A stretch of 64,000 nt of DNA, taken from NCBI RefSeq assembly GCF_001185345.1, contig NZ_KQ236746.1, positions 271,553 to 335,552 of the forward strand, read 5' to 3'. The translations under genes were made by a program, and so were the position numbers. The notes below the pieces were generated by a model. The model was not told the DNA's origin, did not search any database, and worked only from the letters and a program-made list of their open reading frames with translations. The number at the start of each line of letters is the position of its first letter. The first letter of the stretch is position 1. Origin of the DNA: Dorea sp. D27. Lineage in GTDB: Bacteria; Bacillota; Clostridia; Lachnospirales; Lachnospiraceae. Of the stretch, positions 8,815 to 18,212 are shown one piece after another.

Positions 8815-9156
8815 ATGGCTTCAAGCAAAGAATTTGTAGCGTATATCGCGGACCAGCTTGCAGGCGCGGGAGAGATTACTTACCGGAAGATGTTCGGGGA
8901 GTATGGCATGTACTGTGACGGGAAGATATTTGCACTGATCTGTGACGACCAGTTCTTCGTCAAGATTACAGAAGCAGGGAGGAATATCTGGCCGGAGCTG
9001 GAGGAAGTGCCGCCTTACGAGGGAGCAAAACCATATTTTCTCGTAGAAGACATTGATGACAGCGAGCGCCTGTGCATATTGGCGGCAGAGACGTATAAGG
9101 AACTGCCGGAACCAAAGCCGAAAAAGAAAAAGGCAGAGAGGAAGAAGAATGGATAA
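8815..9156 (+). CDS. TfoX/Sxy N-terminal domain protein
   Basis: The 113-residue protein is a stand-alone TfoX_N domain: KEFVAYIADQL, then the diagnostic TYRKMFGEYGMYCDGKIFALICDD and VPPYEGAKPYFLV. In Gammaproteobacteria the domain belongs to the competence regulator Sxy, but in Firmicutes these short proteins have no proven role. The start is ATG 8815 behind GGGGGATT; the frame extends to a GTG at 8764 without a ribosome site. The Lys-rich tail ends inside the next gene (8-bp overlap), so the two are co-translated. Confidence 0.87.
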   Translation: MASSKEFVAYIADQLAGAGEITYRKMFGEYGMYCDGKIFALICDDQFFVKITEAGRNIWPELEEVPPYEGAKPYFLVEDIDDSERLCILAAETYKELPEPKPKKKKAERKKNG

Positions 9157-9835
9157 AGAGAAGGTAACGAAGCTGGATTACAAAAAAGAATATAAGGATC
9201 TGTATCTTCCAAAGACAAAACCTATGGTTATCGATGTGCCAGAGATGGTTTTCATACAGGTAGAAGGGGAAGGGGATCCGAACACGGCCCAAAGCTATAA
9301 GAATGCGATGGAGGTGTTATACGGTCTTTCCTTTGGCATCAAGATGAGCAAGATGAGCGGCAGCCAGCCAAAGGGATATTTTGAATATGTCGTGCCGCCG
9401 CTGGAAGGCCTCTGGTGGATGGATGGGGATAGGTATCTGGGAACTACGGGACTGGCCGGACAAAAGGACAAGTTTCAATGGATATCTATGATCCGGCAGC
9501 CTGAATTTGTTACGCCGGACGTATTTGAATGGGCAAAAGAGAGCCTGAGGAAGAAGCATCCCGACATAGACCTTTCATCGACGAGGCTTGTAACATATAC
9601 GGAAGGCCTCTGCTGCCAGGTCATGCACATCGGCCCATACGACGATGAACCGGCTACGATAGAGAAGTTAGGAAAGTTCATCGAGGAAAGCGGATATATA
9701 TGCGACATAGGGGAAGAACGCCGCCATCATGAGATCTATCTCGGTGACCCGAGGCGGACGAAGCCGGAACGCCTGCGGACCGTAATCCGCCACCCGGTAA
9801 AAAGGCGTGACACCGAATCGTCCAGTTATAAATGA
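9149..9835 (+). CDS. GyrI-like small-molecule-binding domain protein
   Basis: The 228-residue protein has the GyrI/SbmC fold signatures: VPEMVFIQVEGEGDPN, then YVVPPLEGLWWMDG and CCQVMHIGPYDDEPATIEKLGKFIEESGY near the end, finishing in HHEIYLGDPRRTKPERLRTVIRHPV. Proteins of this family bind hydrophobic small molecules, and some hydrolyse xenobiotics. There is no HTH domain, so it is probably not itself a regulator. The start at ATG 9149 overlaps the TfoX-like gene by 8 bp. Confidence 0.87.
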   Translation: MDKEKVTKLDYKKEYKDLYLPKTKPMVIDVPEMVFIQVEGEGDPNTAQSYKNAMEVLYGLSFGIKMSKMSGSQPKGYFEYVVPPLEGLWWMDGDRYLGTTGLAGQKDKFQWISMIRQPEFVTPDVFEWAKESLRKKHPDIDLSSTRLVTYTEGLCCQVMHIGPYDDEPATIEKLGKFIEESGYICDIGEERRHHEIYLGDPRRTKPERLRTVIRHPVKRRDTESSSYK

Positions 9836-9940
9836 TATCCTGAAAAATAGACAGTAAAATATGCCCACATCTGGTAGTTTTGTGATAGAATGTGTATAGA
9901 GTTTTGCATTGATATAATAAAATATAGTTTTTAAGGGCAG

Positions 9941-11809
9941 ATGTGGAGCAGGATTATGAAGAAAATAGTTAAATTGGGGTTTCCGCTTATTGTAGCAGTC
10001 ATTCTCATCATGAGTTTTTTATCTGCGAGATCGATGTCGGATATTGAAAATTACGGCAGGCTGATCAACTATGTCGGAATCGTGCGGGGGGCATCCCAGC
10101 GGGTGATAAAGCTGGAGACGAACGATATGCCGGACGATAATCTCATCAATTATGTGAGCAGTATCATGGATGAGCTTTTGACCGGAGAAGGCGAATATGG
10201 ACTTGAGAGGACCGGCTATGGAGCGTTTAATGATAATCTGGAGAAGCTCGGGGAAAGATGGGAACAGATTAAGACGGAAATAGCCGAAGTGAGAAGCGGG
10301 CATGACAAAGAAAAGCTTCTTGCTTCAAGCGAGGAATTGTTTGATATAGCAAACGATACAGTATTTTCCATAGAAAAGTATTCGGGAATGCGTTCGGCAT
10401 CGCTGGCCAGACAGCTCATCGTTATGGGTATTTTCTGCTTTCTGATCAGCATAGTCATCATAGGATATTACGTGCGGGAATATTTCAGGCTCCGTAAAAA
10501 GACAGAGACGCTGGCAGATATGGCGGGACGTGACAAGCTTACAGGTGCTTTGACAACGGAGCGCTTCTATACAGATGCCCAGAAGATGCTTGACAGCACA
10601 GATGCCCGGGCAGCCATTCTATATATTGATTTTGAAAATTTCAAATACATCAACGATGTGTTTGGATATGAGGTGGGGGACGCTATCCTCCAGAAGTATG
10701 CGGAAGTGATGACTGCATCGCTCAGAAAAGGAGAGCTTTTAGCCAGGGTGATGGCGGACCGTTTTGTCTTGCTGCGTTTTTATGAAGACAAAGAGCTCAT
10801 GTTGGAAGAACAGAAGGAGCTGGACCGCCGCTTTATGAATCTGGATGTCCTGCCGGACAAGCATTCGATAACGATTGCATGTGGTTTCTGCTGCAGGGAA
10901 GACGTCATAGAACAGTTAGACATAAACGGGCTGATCAATCGGGCCAACTATGCGCAGAAGACGATAAAGAACAAGCCGGATGTACATTATGCCTTTTATG
11001 ATGACAGCATCAGGCAGAAGATGTTCCGGGAGATATATCTGACGGACCGTCTGCAGAAAGGTCTTGACACAGGGGAGTTCCGTGTCTATCTGCAGCCGAA
11101 GGTCTCCCCATTTGAGGGGAGGATAGAAGGAGCGGAAGCGCTCATACGGTGGATAACGGCTGACGGCGAGTTCATTACGCCGGGAGAATTTATCACGCTG
11201 TTTGAAAAGAACCACAGCATAAGAAAGCTGGACCAGTATGTATTCGAGTCAGTGTGCCGGCTGATGCATGAGCGGTATGAAAAAGGACGGGCGGTCGTTC
11301 CGGTGTCGGTCAATGTATCAAAGCTTACGTTCTACACCGCGGACTTTATCGATGCATATAAAGAGATAAAAGAGCGCTATGGCATTCCTGACAACATGCT
11401 GGAGATTGAATTTACAGAGACGGTGGCATGTGAGAACGAAAAGTATATGACGCAGATAGTAAAAGATCTGCATGAAAATGGATTCCTCTGTTCTATGGAC
11501 GACTTTGGAACAGGGTATTCATCCCTTGGAATGCTGAAGAACCTCGATATTGATACATTGAAACTGGATGCACTGTTCTTTAGAGAAAGCAAGGATTTAA
11601 AAAAGGAACAGATTATAGTGAAAGAAGTGCTGCATATGATATACCAGCTGAATATCAAGGCGGTAGCGGAAGGGATTGAAACGGAGAGCCAGGTTGCCTT
11701 CCTGAAAGAGTGTGGCTGCGACTATATACAAGGCTATTACTATTATAAACCTATGCCGGCGGAAGAGTTTGGTGCAGAACTGGACAGGCAGTCGGTACAG
11801 GCAGTTTAG
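9941..11809 (+). CDS. membrane c-di-GMP phosphodiesterase (degenerate GGDEF + EAL)
   Basis: The N-terminus has a transmembrane helix (about 10-28), an extracytoplasmic stretch and a second helix (about 165-185), then a GGDEF-like domain and a C-terminal EAL domain. In the GGDEF domain the active-site loop reads MADRF (271-275), so it should not make c-di-GMP, though it may still bind GTP. The EAL domain keeps E399-A400-L401 in GAEALIRW, SVNVSKLTF, EFTETVA and DDFGTGYSS, so it should hydrolyse c-di-GMP. The likely role is sensing an external signal and lowering c-di-GMP. It appears to be a single-gene unit. Confidence 0.9.
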   Translation: MWSRIMKKIVKLGFPLIVAVILIMSFLSARSMSDIENYGRLINYVGIVRGASQRVIKLETNDMPDDNLINYVSSIMDELLTGEGEYGLERTGYGAFNDNLEKLGERWEQIKTEIAEVRSGHDKEKLLASSEELFDIANDTVFSIEKYSGMRSASLARQLIVMGIFCFLISIVIIGYYVREYFRLRKKTETLADMAGRDKLTGALTTERFYTDAQKMLDSTDARAAILYIDFENFKYINDVFGYEVGDAILQKYAEVMTASLRKGELLARVMADRFVLLRFYEDKELMLEEQKELDRRFMNLDVLPDKHSITIACGFCCREDVIEQLDINGLINRANYAQKTIKNKPDVHYAFYDDSIRQKMFREIYLTDRLQKGLDTGEFRVYLQPKVSPFEGRIEGAEALIRWITADGEFITPGEFITLFEKNHSIRKLDQYVFESVCRLMHERYEKGRAVVPVSVNVSKLTFYTADFIDAYKEIKERYGIPDNMLEIEFTETVACENEKYMTQIVKDLHENGFLCSMDDFGTGYSSLGMLKNLDIDTLKLDALFFRESKDLKKEQIIVKEVLHMIYQLNIKAVAEGIETESQVAFLKECGCDYIQGYYYYKPMPAEEFGAELDRQSVQAV

Positions 11810-11936
11810 CATTTTGTACATACATATTGAAGGATAGTTGAAAAAATGCCCCCTTCAGTTGAACACACGTCCATTGTGGATGTGCCGGCCTTTGCTGTAA
11901 TATGAAGATAGCAGGCAGAACGGCGGAGGTGGATGC

Positions 11937-13022
11937 ATGAAAGAACAATTAGGAAAAACGATACAACATTTAAGAAAAGTACATTGCTATACGCAGGAAC
12001 AGATGGCAGATGCCGTGGGAGTGTCTGTCGCGGCGGTATCGAAATGGGAAAATGGTGTGAGCTGTCCCGATGTCATGCTGCTTCCGGTGCTCGCAAGATA
12101 TCTGGACACAGACATAAACTCGCTGCTGTCTTTCCATAAAAACCTATCGGAGGCAGAAGCGGCTTCACTAATCAATGAGGTGTCTGACATATTCTTTGGC
12201 AGCGGGTTTGAAGCCGCCTATGCGTTTCTGATGGAGAAGATCAGGGAGTATCCCGGCAGCGACAGGCTGGTGCTGAACGGCGCTATGGTGTTGAATGGAG
12301 CACTCGTCATGAACGGGGATCTGGAAGAGGCGGAACGGTATGAAGAACAGATAGAACAGTTGTATGAAAAGGCATCGGAAAGCGAAGATCCGGCAATCTG
12401 CAGCCAGGCGCAGTACATGCTCGCCTCAAGGTATATGGGGCGGGGGGAATACGACAGGGCAGAGGCTTTGATTGACAGGCTGCCTGACGAACAGGCGTAT
12501 GATAAAAAACAGATGCAGGTGAATCTCTGCCTTGCACGTAATCAGCTTGCGGCTGCGGGGGAGATGGAGGAGCAAAAGCTGATGCTTGCCGCCAGCAGCC
12601 TGAGTATGGTGCTTGTAACCCTCATCGATATAGCGCTCAGAGAAGGCCGGGACGAAGACGCGCGCTATCTGGCAGAAACTGCCGAAAGTACGGCCCGTGC
12701 CCTGGACATGTGGGAATATACCGTCCAGCTGCCGTGGCTCGAGCTGTACACGCATAAGAAGGACAGGGACAACTGCCTGAAAACACTCAGATGCATGCTT
12801 GCATCGGTGACAGAGGAGTGGGACTTTACCTCTTCTCCACTGTACAGACATGTGAGGAAGAAGGCAGGGGAGGAAAGGCTTGGAGCCAAAATGAAAGAGA
12901 CGCTCATATCCACTATAGAGCAGGACGGAAGATATGCGTTTCTGCGGGACTCGGAAGAATGGAAGAAGATACGATCCGCCGGGAGCGGGACGGACAGGAG
13001 TGCTGGACAAGATGAAACGTAA
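11937..13022 (+). CDS. XRE-family regulator with TPR-like helical domain
   Basis: Residues 1-65 form a Cro/CI-type helix-turn-helix (LGKTIQHLRKVHCYTQEQMADAVGVSVAAVSKWENG). The remaining 290 residues are alpha-helical with TPR-like pairs (for example ARNQLAAAGEMEEQKLMLAASSL and EGRDEDARYLAETAESTARAL). This layout is common in Lachnospiraceae regulators that count helices rather than bind a known ligand. The 3' end overlaps the YkgJ-type gene by 11 bp. GGAGGTGG lies before the start. Confidence 0.88.
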   Translation: MKEQLGKTIQHLRKVHCYTQEQMADAVGVSVAAVSKWENGVSCPDVMLLPVLARYLDTDINSLLSFHKNLSEAEAASLINEVSDIFFGSGFEAAYAFLMEKIREYPGSDRLVLNGAMVLNGALVMNGDLEEAERYEEQIEQLYEKASESEDPAICSQAQYMLASRYMGRGEYDRAEALIDRLPDEQAYDKKQMQVNLCLARNQLAAAGEMEEQKLMLAASSLSMVLVTLIDIALREGRDEDARYLAETAESTARALDMWEYTVQLPWLELYTHKKDRDNCLKTLRCMLASVTEEWDFTSSPLYRHVRKKAGEERLGAKMKETLISTIEQDGRYAFLRDSEEWKKIRSAGSGTDRSAGQDET

Positions 13023-13671
13023 TGTAGACTTTAAGGATATATCTGACGGGAAGCTGTACTCGTCCAACGACATGGTACGGGCGGACTGCCATAACTGCGA
13101 AGGGTGCTCTGCCTGCTGCCGCGGGATGGGGAAGTCCATCATGCTGGATCCGTTCGATATGCAGAGGCTGTGTAAAGGGCTGTCCGTAAATTTTGACGGA
13201 CTGATGGAGCGGTATATAGAACTCCATGCAGCGGACGGCATGATCGTTCCGAATGTGAAGATGGATGGGCAGGAGGAAGCCTGCGTATTTCTCGATGCCG
13301 GGGGCAGATGCAGCATCCATTCCTTCCGTCCGGGCATATGCCGTCTGTTTCCGCTTGGACGGTATTATGAGGGAGATGGATTCCGGTATTTTCTACAGAT
13401 ACACGAGTGCAGGAAGAAGGACAGGGGAAAGATAAAGGTAAAGAAATGGCTTGACACGCCGGATCTGAAGGCATATGAGCAGTATATTACAGACTGGCAC
13501 AGATTTCTGACAGACTGCCAGGAGGCCGCCGGAACGCTCGATGGAGAGAAGGTGCGTATCCTTAACCTGTATGTCCTGAGGACATTCTACCAGTCAGAAT
13601 ACAAGACGGATGATTTCTATAAAGAATTTTACACCAGGCTGAGCCAGGCAAGAGAAACGCTTGGCATCTGA
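13012..13671 (+). CDS. YkgJ family cysteine cluster protein
   Basis: The family's cysteine cluster is complete near the N-terminus (CHNCEGCSACCRGMG, residues 26-40), with further cysteines in EACVFLDAGGRCSIHSFRPGICRLFPLG. The cluster probably binds a metal or iron-sulfur centre. Function is unproven; relatives include the flagellin lysine N-methylase family, also represented in this window at 27.4 kb. The start at ATG 13012 lies inside the end of the XRE gene, indicating coupling. A terminator follows at 13700. Confidence 0.88.
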   Translation: MKRNVDFKDISDGKLYSSNDMVRADCHNCEGCSACCRGMGKSIMLDPFDMQRLCKGLSVNFDGLMERYIELHAADGMIVPNVKMDGQEEACVFLDAGGRCSIHSFRPGICRLFPLGRYYEGDGFRYFLQIHECRKKDRGKIKVKKWLDTPDLKAYEQYITDWHRFLTDCQEAAGTLDGEKVRILNLYVLRTFYQSEYKTDDFYKEFYTRLSQARETLGI

Positions 13672-13699
13672 TGAAGATAGCAGGGAGCCGGATGTACAG

Positions 13700-13731
13700 G
13701 ACGTGGAGTAGCAGTATCCACGTCTTTTTTT
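13700..13731 (+). terminator. Rho-independent terminator
   Basis: GACGTGGA (13700-13707) pairs perfectly with TCCACGTC (13717-13724), 9-nt loop, followed by seven T. It ends the XRE/YkgJ transcript. Confidence 0.88.
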
Positions 13732-13842
13732 GCTGTCCCTTTTTGTCGAAAATTGTAAAGATATGGAAGGAAACATCTTACGGATCCGTGCAGCCATGGT
13801 ATAATCGTATTAATCAGATGAACTACGTAAAGAGGTGATACT

Positions 13843-16800
13843 ATGTACATTGCAGATCTGCACATCCATTCCCGTTATTCAAGAGCCACGAGCAAAGACT
13901 GTACTCCGGAATATCTGGACCTGTGGGCCAGGAGGAAAGGGATCCACATTGTCGGTTCCGGGGATTTTACACATCCGGCATGGAGGGAAGAGCTGGCGGA
14001 AAAGCTCATGCCCGCCGAAGAGGGGCTGTATGTCCTGAAGAAAGGATATCGTATAGAAGACGGGCCGGACACAGGTGGCCGGACGCCCCGCTTTGTCATT
14101 ACAGGAGAGATAAGCTCCATATATAAGAGAGGTGGCAGAGTACGGAAAGTGCATAGCCTGATACTGCTTCCGGGACTTGAAGCCGCGGAAGTGATAGCGC
14201 GGAAGCTGGAAGCCATAGGCAATATCCATTCCGACGGCAGGCCCATTCTCGGACTTGACTGTCATGACCTGCTGGAAATCGTCCTGGAACTGTGCCCCGA
14301 TGCCATCTTTGTACCCGCGCATATCTGGACGCCGCACTTTTCCCTGTTCGGAGCCTTCTCAGGATTCGACACGGTGGAGGAATGCTTTGGGGACCTGTCG
14401 CCTTACATACACGCCATGGAGACAGGATTGTCCTCCGACCCGCCTATGAACTGGCGTGTGTCCATGCTGGACAGTTACCAGCTCATCTCCAATTCAGACG
14501 CCCATTCTCCGGCGAAGCTTGGAAGGGAAGCCAATATGCTCGATATCGCGCTGTCTTATCCCGGGCTCAGAGGTGCTGTTCAGTATGGAAAGGGGCTATA
14601 TGGTACGATAGAATTTTTTCCCGAAGAAGGGAAGTACCATTTTGACGGCCATAGAAAATGCAGCCTCTGCCTGTCCCCTGCAGATATGGACAAATATCAC
14701 GGAATCTGTCCTGTCTGTGGAAAAAAGATTACCATCGGCGTATCCCACAGGGTAGATCAGCTGTCGGACCGGGGGGAGGGATATGTTAAGGCGGACGCCG
14801 CACGGTTTGAAAGTCTTGTGCCCCTGCCGGAAGTGATTGGAGCATCGGTAGGGCATGCCCCGACCAGCGCAGGAGTACAGAAAGAATATCTCAGTATGCT
14901 GAAGCGGCTCGGGCCGGAGTCTGATATATTGAGGGAAGTACCGGTAGAAGAGATACGCAGTACGTCCGGTGTCTTGATTGCGGAGGGAATCAGGAGGATC
15001 CGGGAGGGGAAAGTCATCCGTGTGCCCGGATTCGACGGGGAATATGGGACGATCCGGCTGTTTGAGCCTCATGAGATAGAAGATACAAGTGGGCAGATGG
15101 ACTTTTTTGACCTGCTTGGCATGAGCAGGGACAGAGCAGATGCGGCTGGAAAGGCCGCGACAGAAAAAGAGGCTGTTCTGCATGAGATGGAATCAGAGGA
15201 AAAGGGGGATAAAGAACCGGCGAGGGTGGAAGGAAAGGCGCTCAATAAAGAGCAGGAATATGCCGTGACCTGTCCGGCACCTACCATTGCTGTCGTTGCC
15301 GGGCCGGGGACGGGCAAGACGAGGACGCTCGTCTCCCGCATTTTGTACCTTTTGGAGCATAGGAATGTAAAGCCGTATGAGATTACGGCAGTGACCTTTA
15401 CGAACGAGGCGGCCCGTGAACTGAAAGAGAGGATACAGAAAGGAATTGGCAGCAGACGTCGGATCGGCAGGCTTAAGGCAGGTACCTTCCATGCAATCTG
15501 CCTAGAATATCTAAAGGAGCAGGGACTTGAGTTTTCCGTCGCGGATGAGACGGAAGCGAGAGAGATTGCCGATGAAGCGGCGAAGGAGACCGGCATCCGT
15601 ATCACGGGCAAGAGACTGGCAGAGCAGGCGTCCATGGAAAAGTCAAAAGGGCTGGCCGGAGAAGAGATGAGCCCAGAAGTACAGGTGTACAATCGTAGGC
15701 TGAAAGAGAGAGGTCTTTTAGACTTTGACGACCTGCTGCTTGAGACACTGCAGCTTCTCGAAGGCGGGGCGGCGCCGGACGGCTGGCAAAAGAGCTATAC
15801 GTATCTGTTCGTAGATGAGTTCCAGGATATCAATCCGCTGCAGTACCGGCTCGTGAAGGCTTGGAATGAGAAGGGAAGAGAGCTGTTCGTCATCGGAGAC
15901 CCGGATCAGTCTATCTACGGGTTCAGGGGAGCGGACGCAAAGTGCTTTGCAAGGCTGCAGGAGGACTATCCCGGATTGGAGACGATCCGGCTCACAGAGA
16001 ATTACCGGTCCACCCCGGAAATCGTGTCATCAGCGCTTCACGTCATTTCCGGCAATCCCGGCGATGCGCGCACGCTGCATGCCAACCGGGTAGGCGGCGC
16101 AAAAGTACGGCTTGCCAGAGCAATGTCTCCGATGGGAGAGGCCATATTCGTGGCAAAGGAGATCAACCGTCTGGCAGGGGGCATCGGAATGCTGGAAGCG
16201 CACGAGGCCGCGGGTGACCAGGGAGAGAGGAACATAAGGACCTTTGACGATATCGCTGTCCTCTACCGGACGCACCAGGACGCAAAGCTGCTGGAAACAT
16301 GTCTGAAGAAGGAAGGCATTCCCTATGTCGTTGCAGGGAGAGAGTCATTCCTTCAAGAGGATACCGTCAGGGGAAGCCTCTTCTTTTTCCGGTATCTTGC
16401 AGACAAACATGACAGGCATGCCAAAGAACAGAGTCTGAAGATACTGTGGAATCTGGACAGGAATCCGGTGTCAGAAGAAGTATTCGGGCGTATGGCAGAG
16501 AAGTACCGGCCGCTCTATGCAAAGGAAAAGCCGCAGAAGTTTCTGGGGCTGTGGATGCAGGAGATTCAGGCTTTGGACAATCCGGCGATGAAGAAGCTGT
16601 CGCAGATGGCCGTATTCTATAAAGATATGGGAGAACTCTCCGATGCGCTGAGCCTTGGTGTGGAAAGCGACCTGAAGCGCTGTGGAGACAGGCAGTACGA
16701 TTCCGGAGCGGTCACGCTTATGACGCTGCACGGCTCCAAGGGGCTGGAGTATCCGGTTACATTTATCTTCGGCGTCCGGAAAGGAAAGATGCCGCTTGAA

Positions 16801-17052
16801 AGCGAACGGTACGCGGCTGACATGGAAGAAGAGCGGCGGCTGTTCTACGTCGGTATGACCAGAGCCGAAGAAGAGCTCATACTGACCTCGTCGGGAGAGG
16901 ATTCCGTATTTGTAGAAGGCATGCCTGACCCAATATTTGCAAGGGAACAGGTTCAGAAAAAGAAGAAAGAGGTGACAGGTCATCAGATGAGCCTGTTCGA
17001 TATTATCATGGAGAATATTTCTGGTGGAGGACAAAGGACAGATGATGTATAA
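13843..17052 (+). CDS. EndoQ-like PHP endonuclease fused to UvrD/PcrA helicase
   Basis: The 1069-residue protein joins two enzymes. Residues about 1-400 match EndoQ (the TIGR00375-type PHP family): DLHIHSRYSRATSK at 5-18, VGSGDFTHPAW, later SNSDAHSPAKLGREAN, and a zinc-finger-like CSLC...CPVC from Cys273. EndoQ enzymes nick DNA 5' of deaminated bases such as uracil and hypoxanthine. Residues about 465-1050 are a superfamily 1 helicase: Walker A AGPGTGKT (486-493), VDEFQD (Walker B, Asp658), GDPDQSIYGFRGA, TLHGSKGLEYP and VGMTRAEEEL. A low-complexity linker with many Glu and Lys (about 425-465) separates them. The helicase could unwind from the nick. The start follows AGAGGTGA, and the neighbours are other DNA-repair genes. 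Confidence 0.88.
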   Translation: MYIADLHIHSRYSRATSKDCTPEYLDLWARRKGIHIVGSGDFTHPAWREELAEKLMPAEEGLYVLKKGYRIEDGPDTGGRTPRFVITGEISSIYKRGGRVRKVHSLILLPGLEAAEVIARKLEAIGNIHSDGRPILGLDCHDLLEIVLELCPDAIFVPAHIWTPHFSLFGAFSGFDTVEECFGDLSPYIHAMETGLSSDPPMNWRVSMLDSYQLISNSDAHSPAKLGREANMLDIALSYPGLRGAVQYGKGLYGTIEFFPEEGKYHFDGHRKCSLCLSPADMDKYHGICPVCGKKITIGVSHRVDQLSDRGEGYVKADAARFESLVPLPEVIGASVGHAPTSAGVQKEYLSMLKRLGPESDILREVPVEEIRSTSGVLIAEGIRRIREGKVIRVPGFDGEYGTIRLFEPHEIEDTSGQMDFFDLLGMSRDRADAAGKAATEKEAVLHEMESEEKGDKEPARVEGKALNKEQEYAVTCPAPTIAVVAGPGTGKTRTLVSRILYLLEHRNVKPYEITAVTFTNEAARELKERIQKGIGSRRRIGRLKAGTFHAICLEYLKEQGLEFSVADETEAREIADEAAKETGIRITGKRLAEQASMEKSKGLAGEEMSPEVQVYNRRLKERGLLDFDDLLLETLQLLEGGAAPDGWQKSYTYLFVDEFQDINPLQYRLVKAWNEKGRELFVIGDPDQSIYGFRGADAKCFARLQEDYPGLETIRLTENYRSTPEIVSSALHVISGNPGDARTLHANRVGGAKVRLARAMSPMGEAIFVAKEINRLAGGIGMLEAHEAAGDQGERNIRTFDDIAVLYRTHQDAKLLETCLKKEGIPYVVAGRESFLQEDTVRGSLFFFRYLADKHDRHAKEQSLKILWNLDRNPVSEEVFGRMAEKYRPLYAKEKPQKFLGLWMQEIQALDNPAMKKLSQMAVFYKDMGELSDALSLGVESDLKRCGDRQYDSGAVTLMTLHGSKGLEYPVTFIFGVRKGKMPLESERYAADMEEERRLFYVGMTRAEEELILTSSGEDSVFVEGMPDPIFAREQVQKKKKEVTGHQMSLFDIIMENISGGGQRTDDV

Positions 17053-17086
17053 TGGAAACAGCACTATAATGACAGGAGGTACAAGT

Positions 17087-17341
17087 ATGGGTGAATTATC
17101 CAGTCTGCCGAACATAGGTCCGGTGGTAGAGCAGCAGTTGAACGAAGTTGGTATCACGACGGCCAGACAGCTCAGAGAGACAGGCAGCAAGCAGGCCTGG
17201 CTTAAGATCAAGGCGATAGATGACTCGGCCTGCATCCAGAGGCTGCAGGGGCTTGAAGGGGCTGTCAGGGGCATCAAGAAGCGCGACCTGCCCCCGGAGG
17301 TCAAGGCGGAGCTGAAGGAATTCTATCATGCTGCAAAGTAA
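17087..17341 (+). CDS. TfoX C-terminal domain protein
   Basis: This 84-residue protein is a stand-alone TfoX_C domain, a helix-hairpin-helix-like fold: LSSLPNIGPVVEQQLNEVGITTARQLRETGSKQAWLKIK. The family often binds DNA or acts as an adaptor, but no role is established for the single-domain form. ATG 17087 is the start because AGGAGG sits about 7 nt upstream; the frame extends back to 17024. It follows the EndoQ-UvrD gene closely and overlaps the EamA transporter gene by 14 bp. Confidence 0.87.
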   Translation: MGELSSLPNIGPVVEQQLNEVGITTARQLRETGSKQAWLKIKAIDDSACIQRLQGLEGAVRGIKKRDLPPEVKAELKEFYHAAK

Positions 17342-18209
17342 AGCAAGGATACAGATGATTCTGTCCATGATAATCTTCGGCACTATCGGAGCTTTCGTGA
17401 AGCATATCCATCTGCCGTCCGCAGAGATAGCCCTGTGGAGGGCAGTGGCGGCATTTCTCATGCTTACCGTGGCAGCAGCGGCCAGCGGGAAGCTAGAACA
17501 TATCAGAAGTTTTAAAGGCCGGATACGGATGCTGTTCGGATCAGGAGCCGCGCTTGCGTTCAACTGGATACTTTTGTTTGAAGCGTACCGGTACACAAGC
17601 GTGGCGGTATCTACTCTGTGTTATTATTTTGCCCCTACACTGATTGTCATACTGAGCGTTGCCATCTTCCGTGAGAAACTTAAGGTAAAGCAGGCGGTCT
17701 GTTTCGCCGCGTCCACCGCGGGGCTTATCCTTGTCATCGGAGTCAGCGGCGGCGGAAGCAATGATACGGTCGGTGCGTTGTACGGCCTTGGCGCGGCTGT
17801 CTGCTATGCAGGGGTCGTTTTTTTTAACAAGCTGCTCGGTGATATTGACGGGCTTGTCCGGACATGGCTCCAGTTTGGAGCAGCCATGGTCATCATGGTG
17901 CCTTACGTCGTATTCACATGCGGATTTGCCATAGGGGGAATCGACCCGAAAGGGGCGGCGCTGCTGCTTGTTGTCGGAGTCGTCCACACAGGTATCACGT
18001 ACTGCATGTATTTTGCCGCCCTTTCCGGCCTTCGTGGGCAGCAGGCGGCGATACTGAGCTATATCGACCCTATGGTGGCGATTCTCGTCTCTTTTTTCGT
18101 ACTGGGAGAGAACATTACCGTGCCACAGATAGCAGGGGGAGCGATGATTATAGGCTTCGCCTTTCTGAATGAAGTGAATACGCAAGATAAGTTAGAAAGC
18201 AGGAAATGA
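17328..18209 (+). CDS. EamA/DMT-family transporter
   Basis: The 293-residue protein has ten hydrophobic helices in two repeats of five, the EamA duplication. The first repeat opens with MILSMIIFGTIGAFVKHIHLPSAEIALWRA and the second with YGLGAAVCYAGVVFFNKLLG; conserved LSYIDPMVAILVSFFVLGE closes it. It probably exports a metabolite or amino acid; the substrate cannot be read. The start overlaps the TfoX_C gene by 14 bp, and yaaA follows after 3 bp, so it sits in an operon with DNA-protection genes without an obvious link to them. Confidence 0.9.
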   Translation: MLQSKARIQMILSMIIFGTIGAFVKHIHLPSAEIALWRAVAAFLMLTVAAAASGKLEHIRSFKGRIRMLFGSGAALAFNWILLFEAYRYTSVAVSTLCYYFAPTLIVILSVAIFREKLKVKQAVCFAASTAGLILVIGVSGGGSNDTVGALYGLGAAVCYAGVVFFNKLLGDIDGLVRTWLQFGAAMVIMVPYVVFTCGFAIGGIDPKGAALLLVVGVVHTGITYCMYFAALSGLRGQQAAILSYIDPMVAILVSFFVLGENITVPQIAGGAMIIGFAFLNEVNTQDKLESRK

Positions 18210-18212
18210 GAC

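Noticed and set aside
12426-13337. Minus-strand frame of 303 codons
   Set aside because: It lies opposite two well-supported genes (XRE and YkgJ) and its product is rich in Ser, Pro and Cys with no family.
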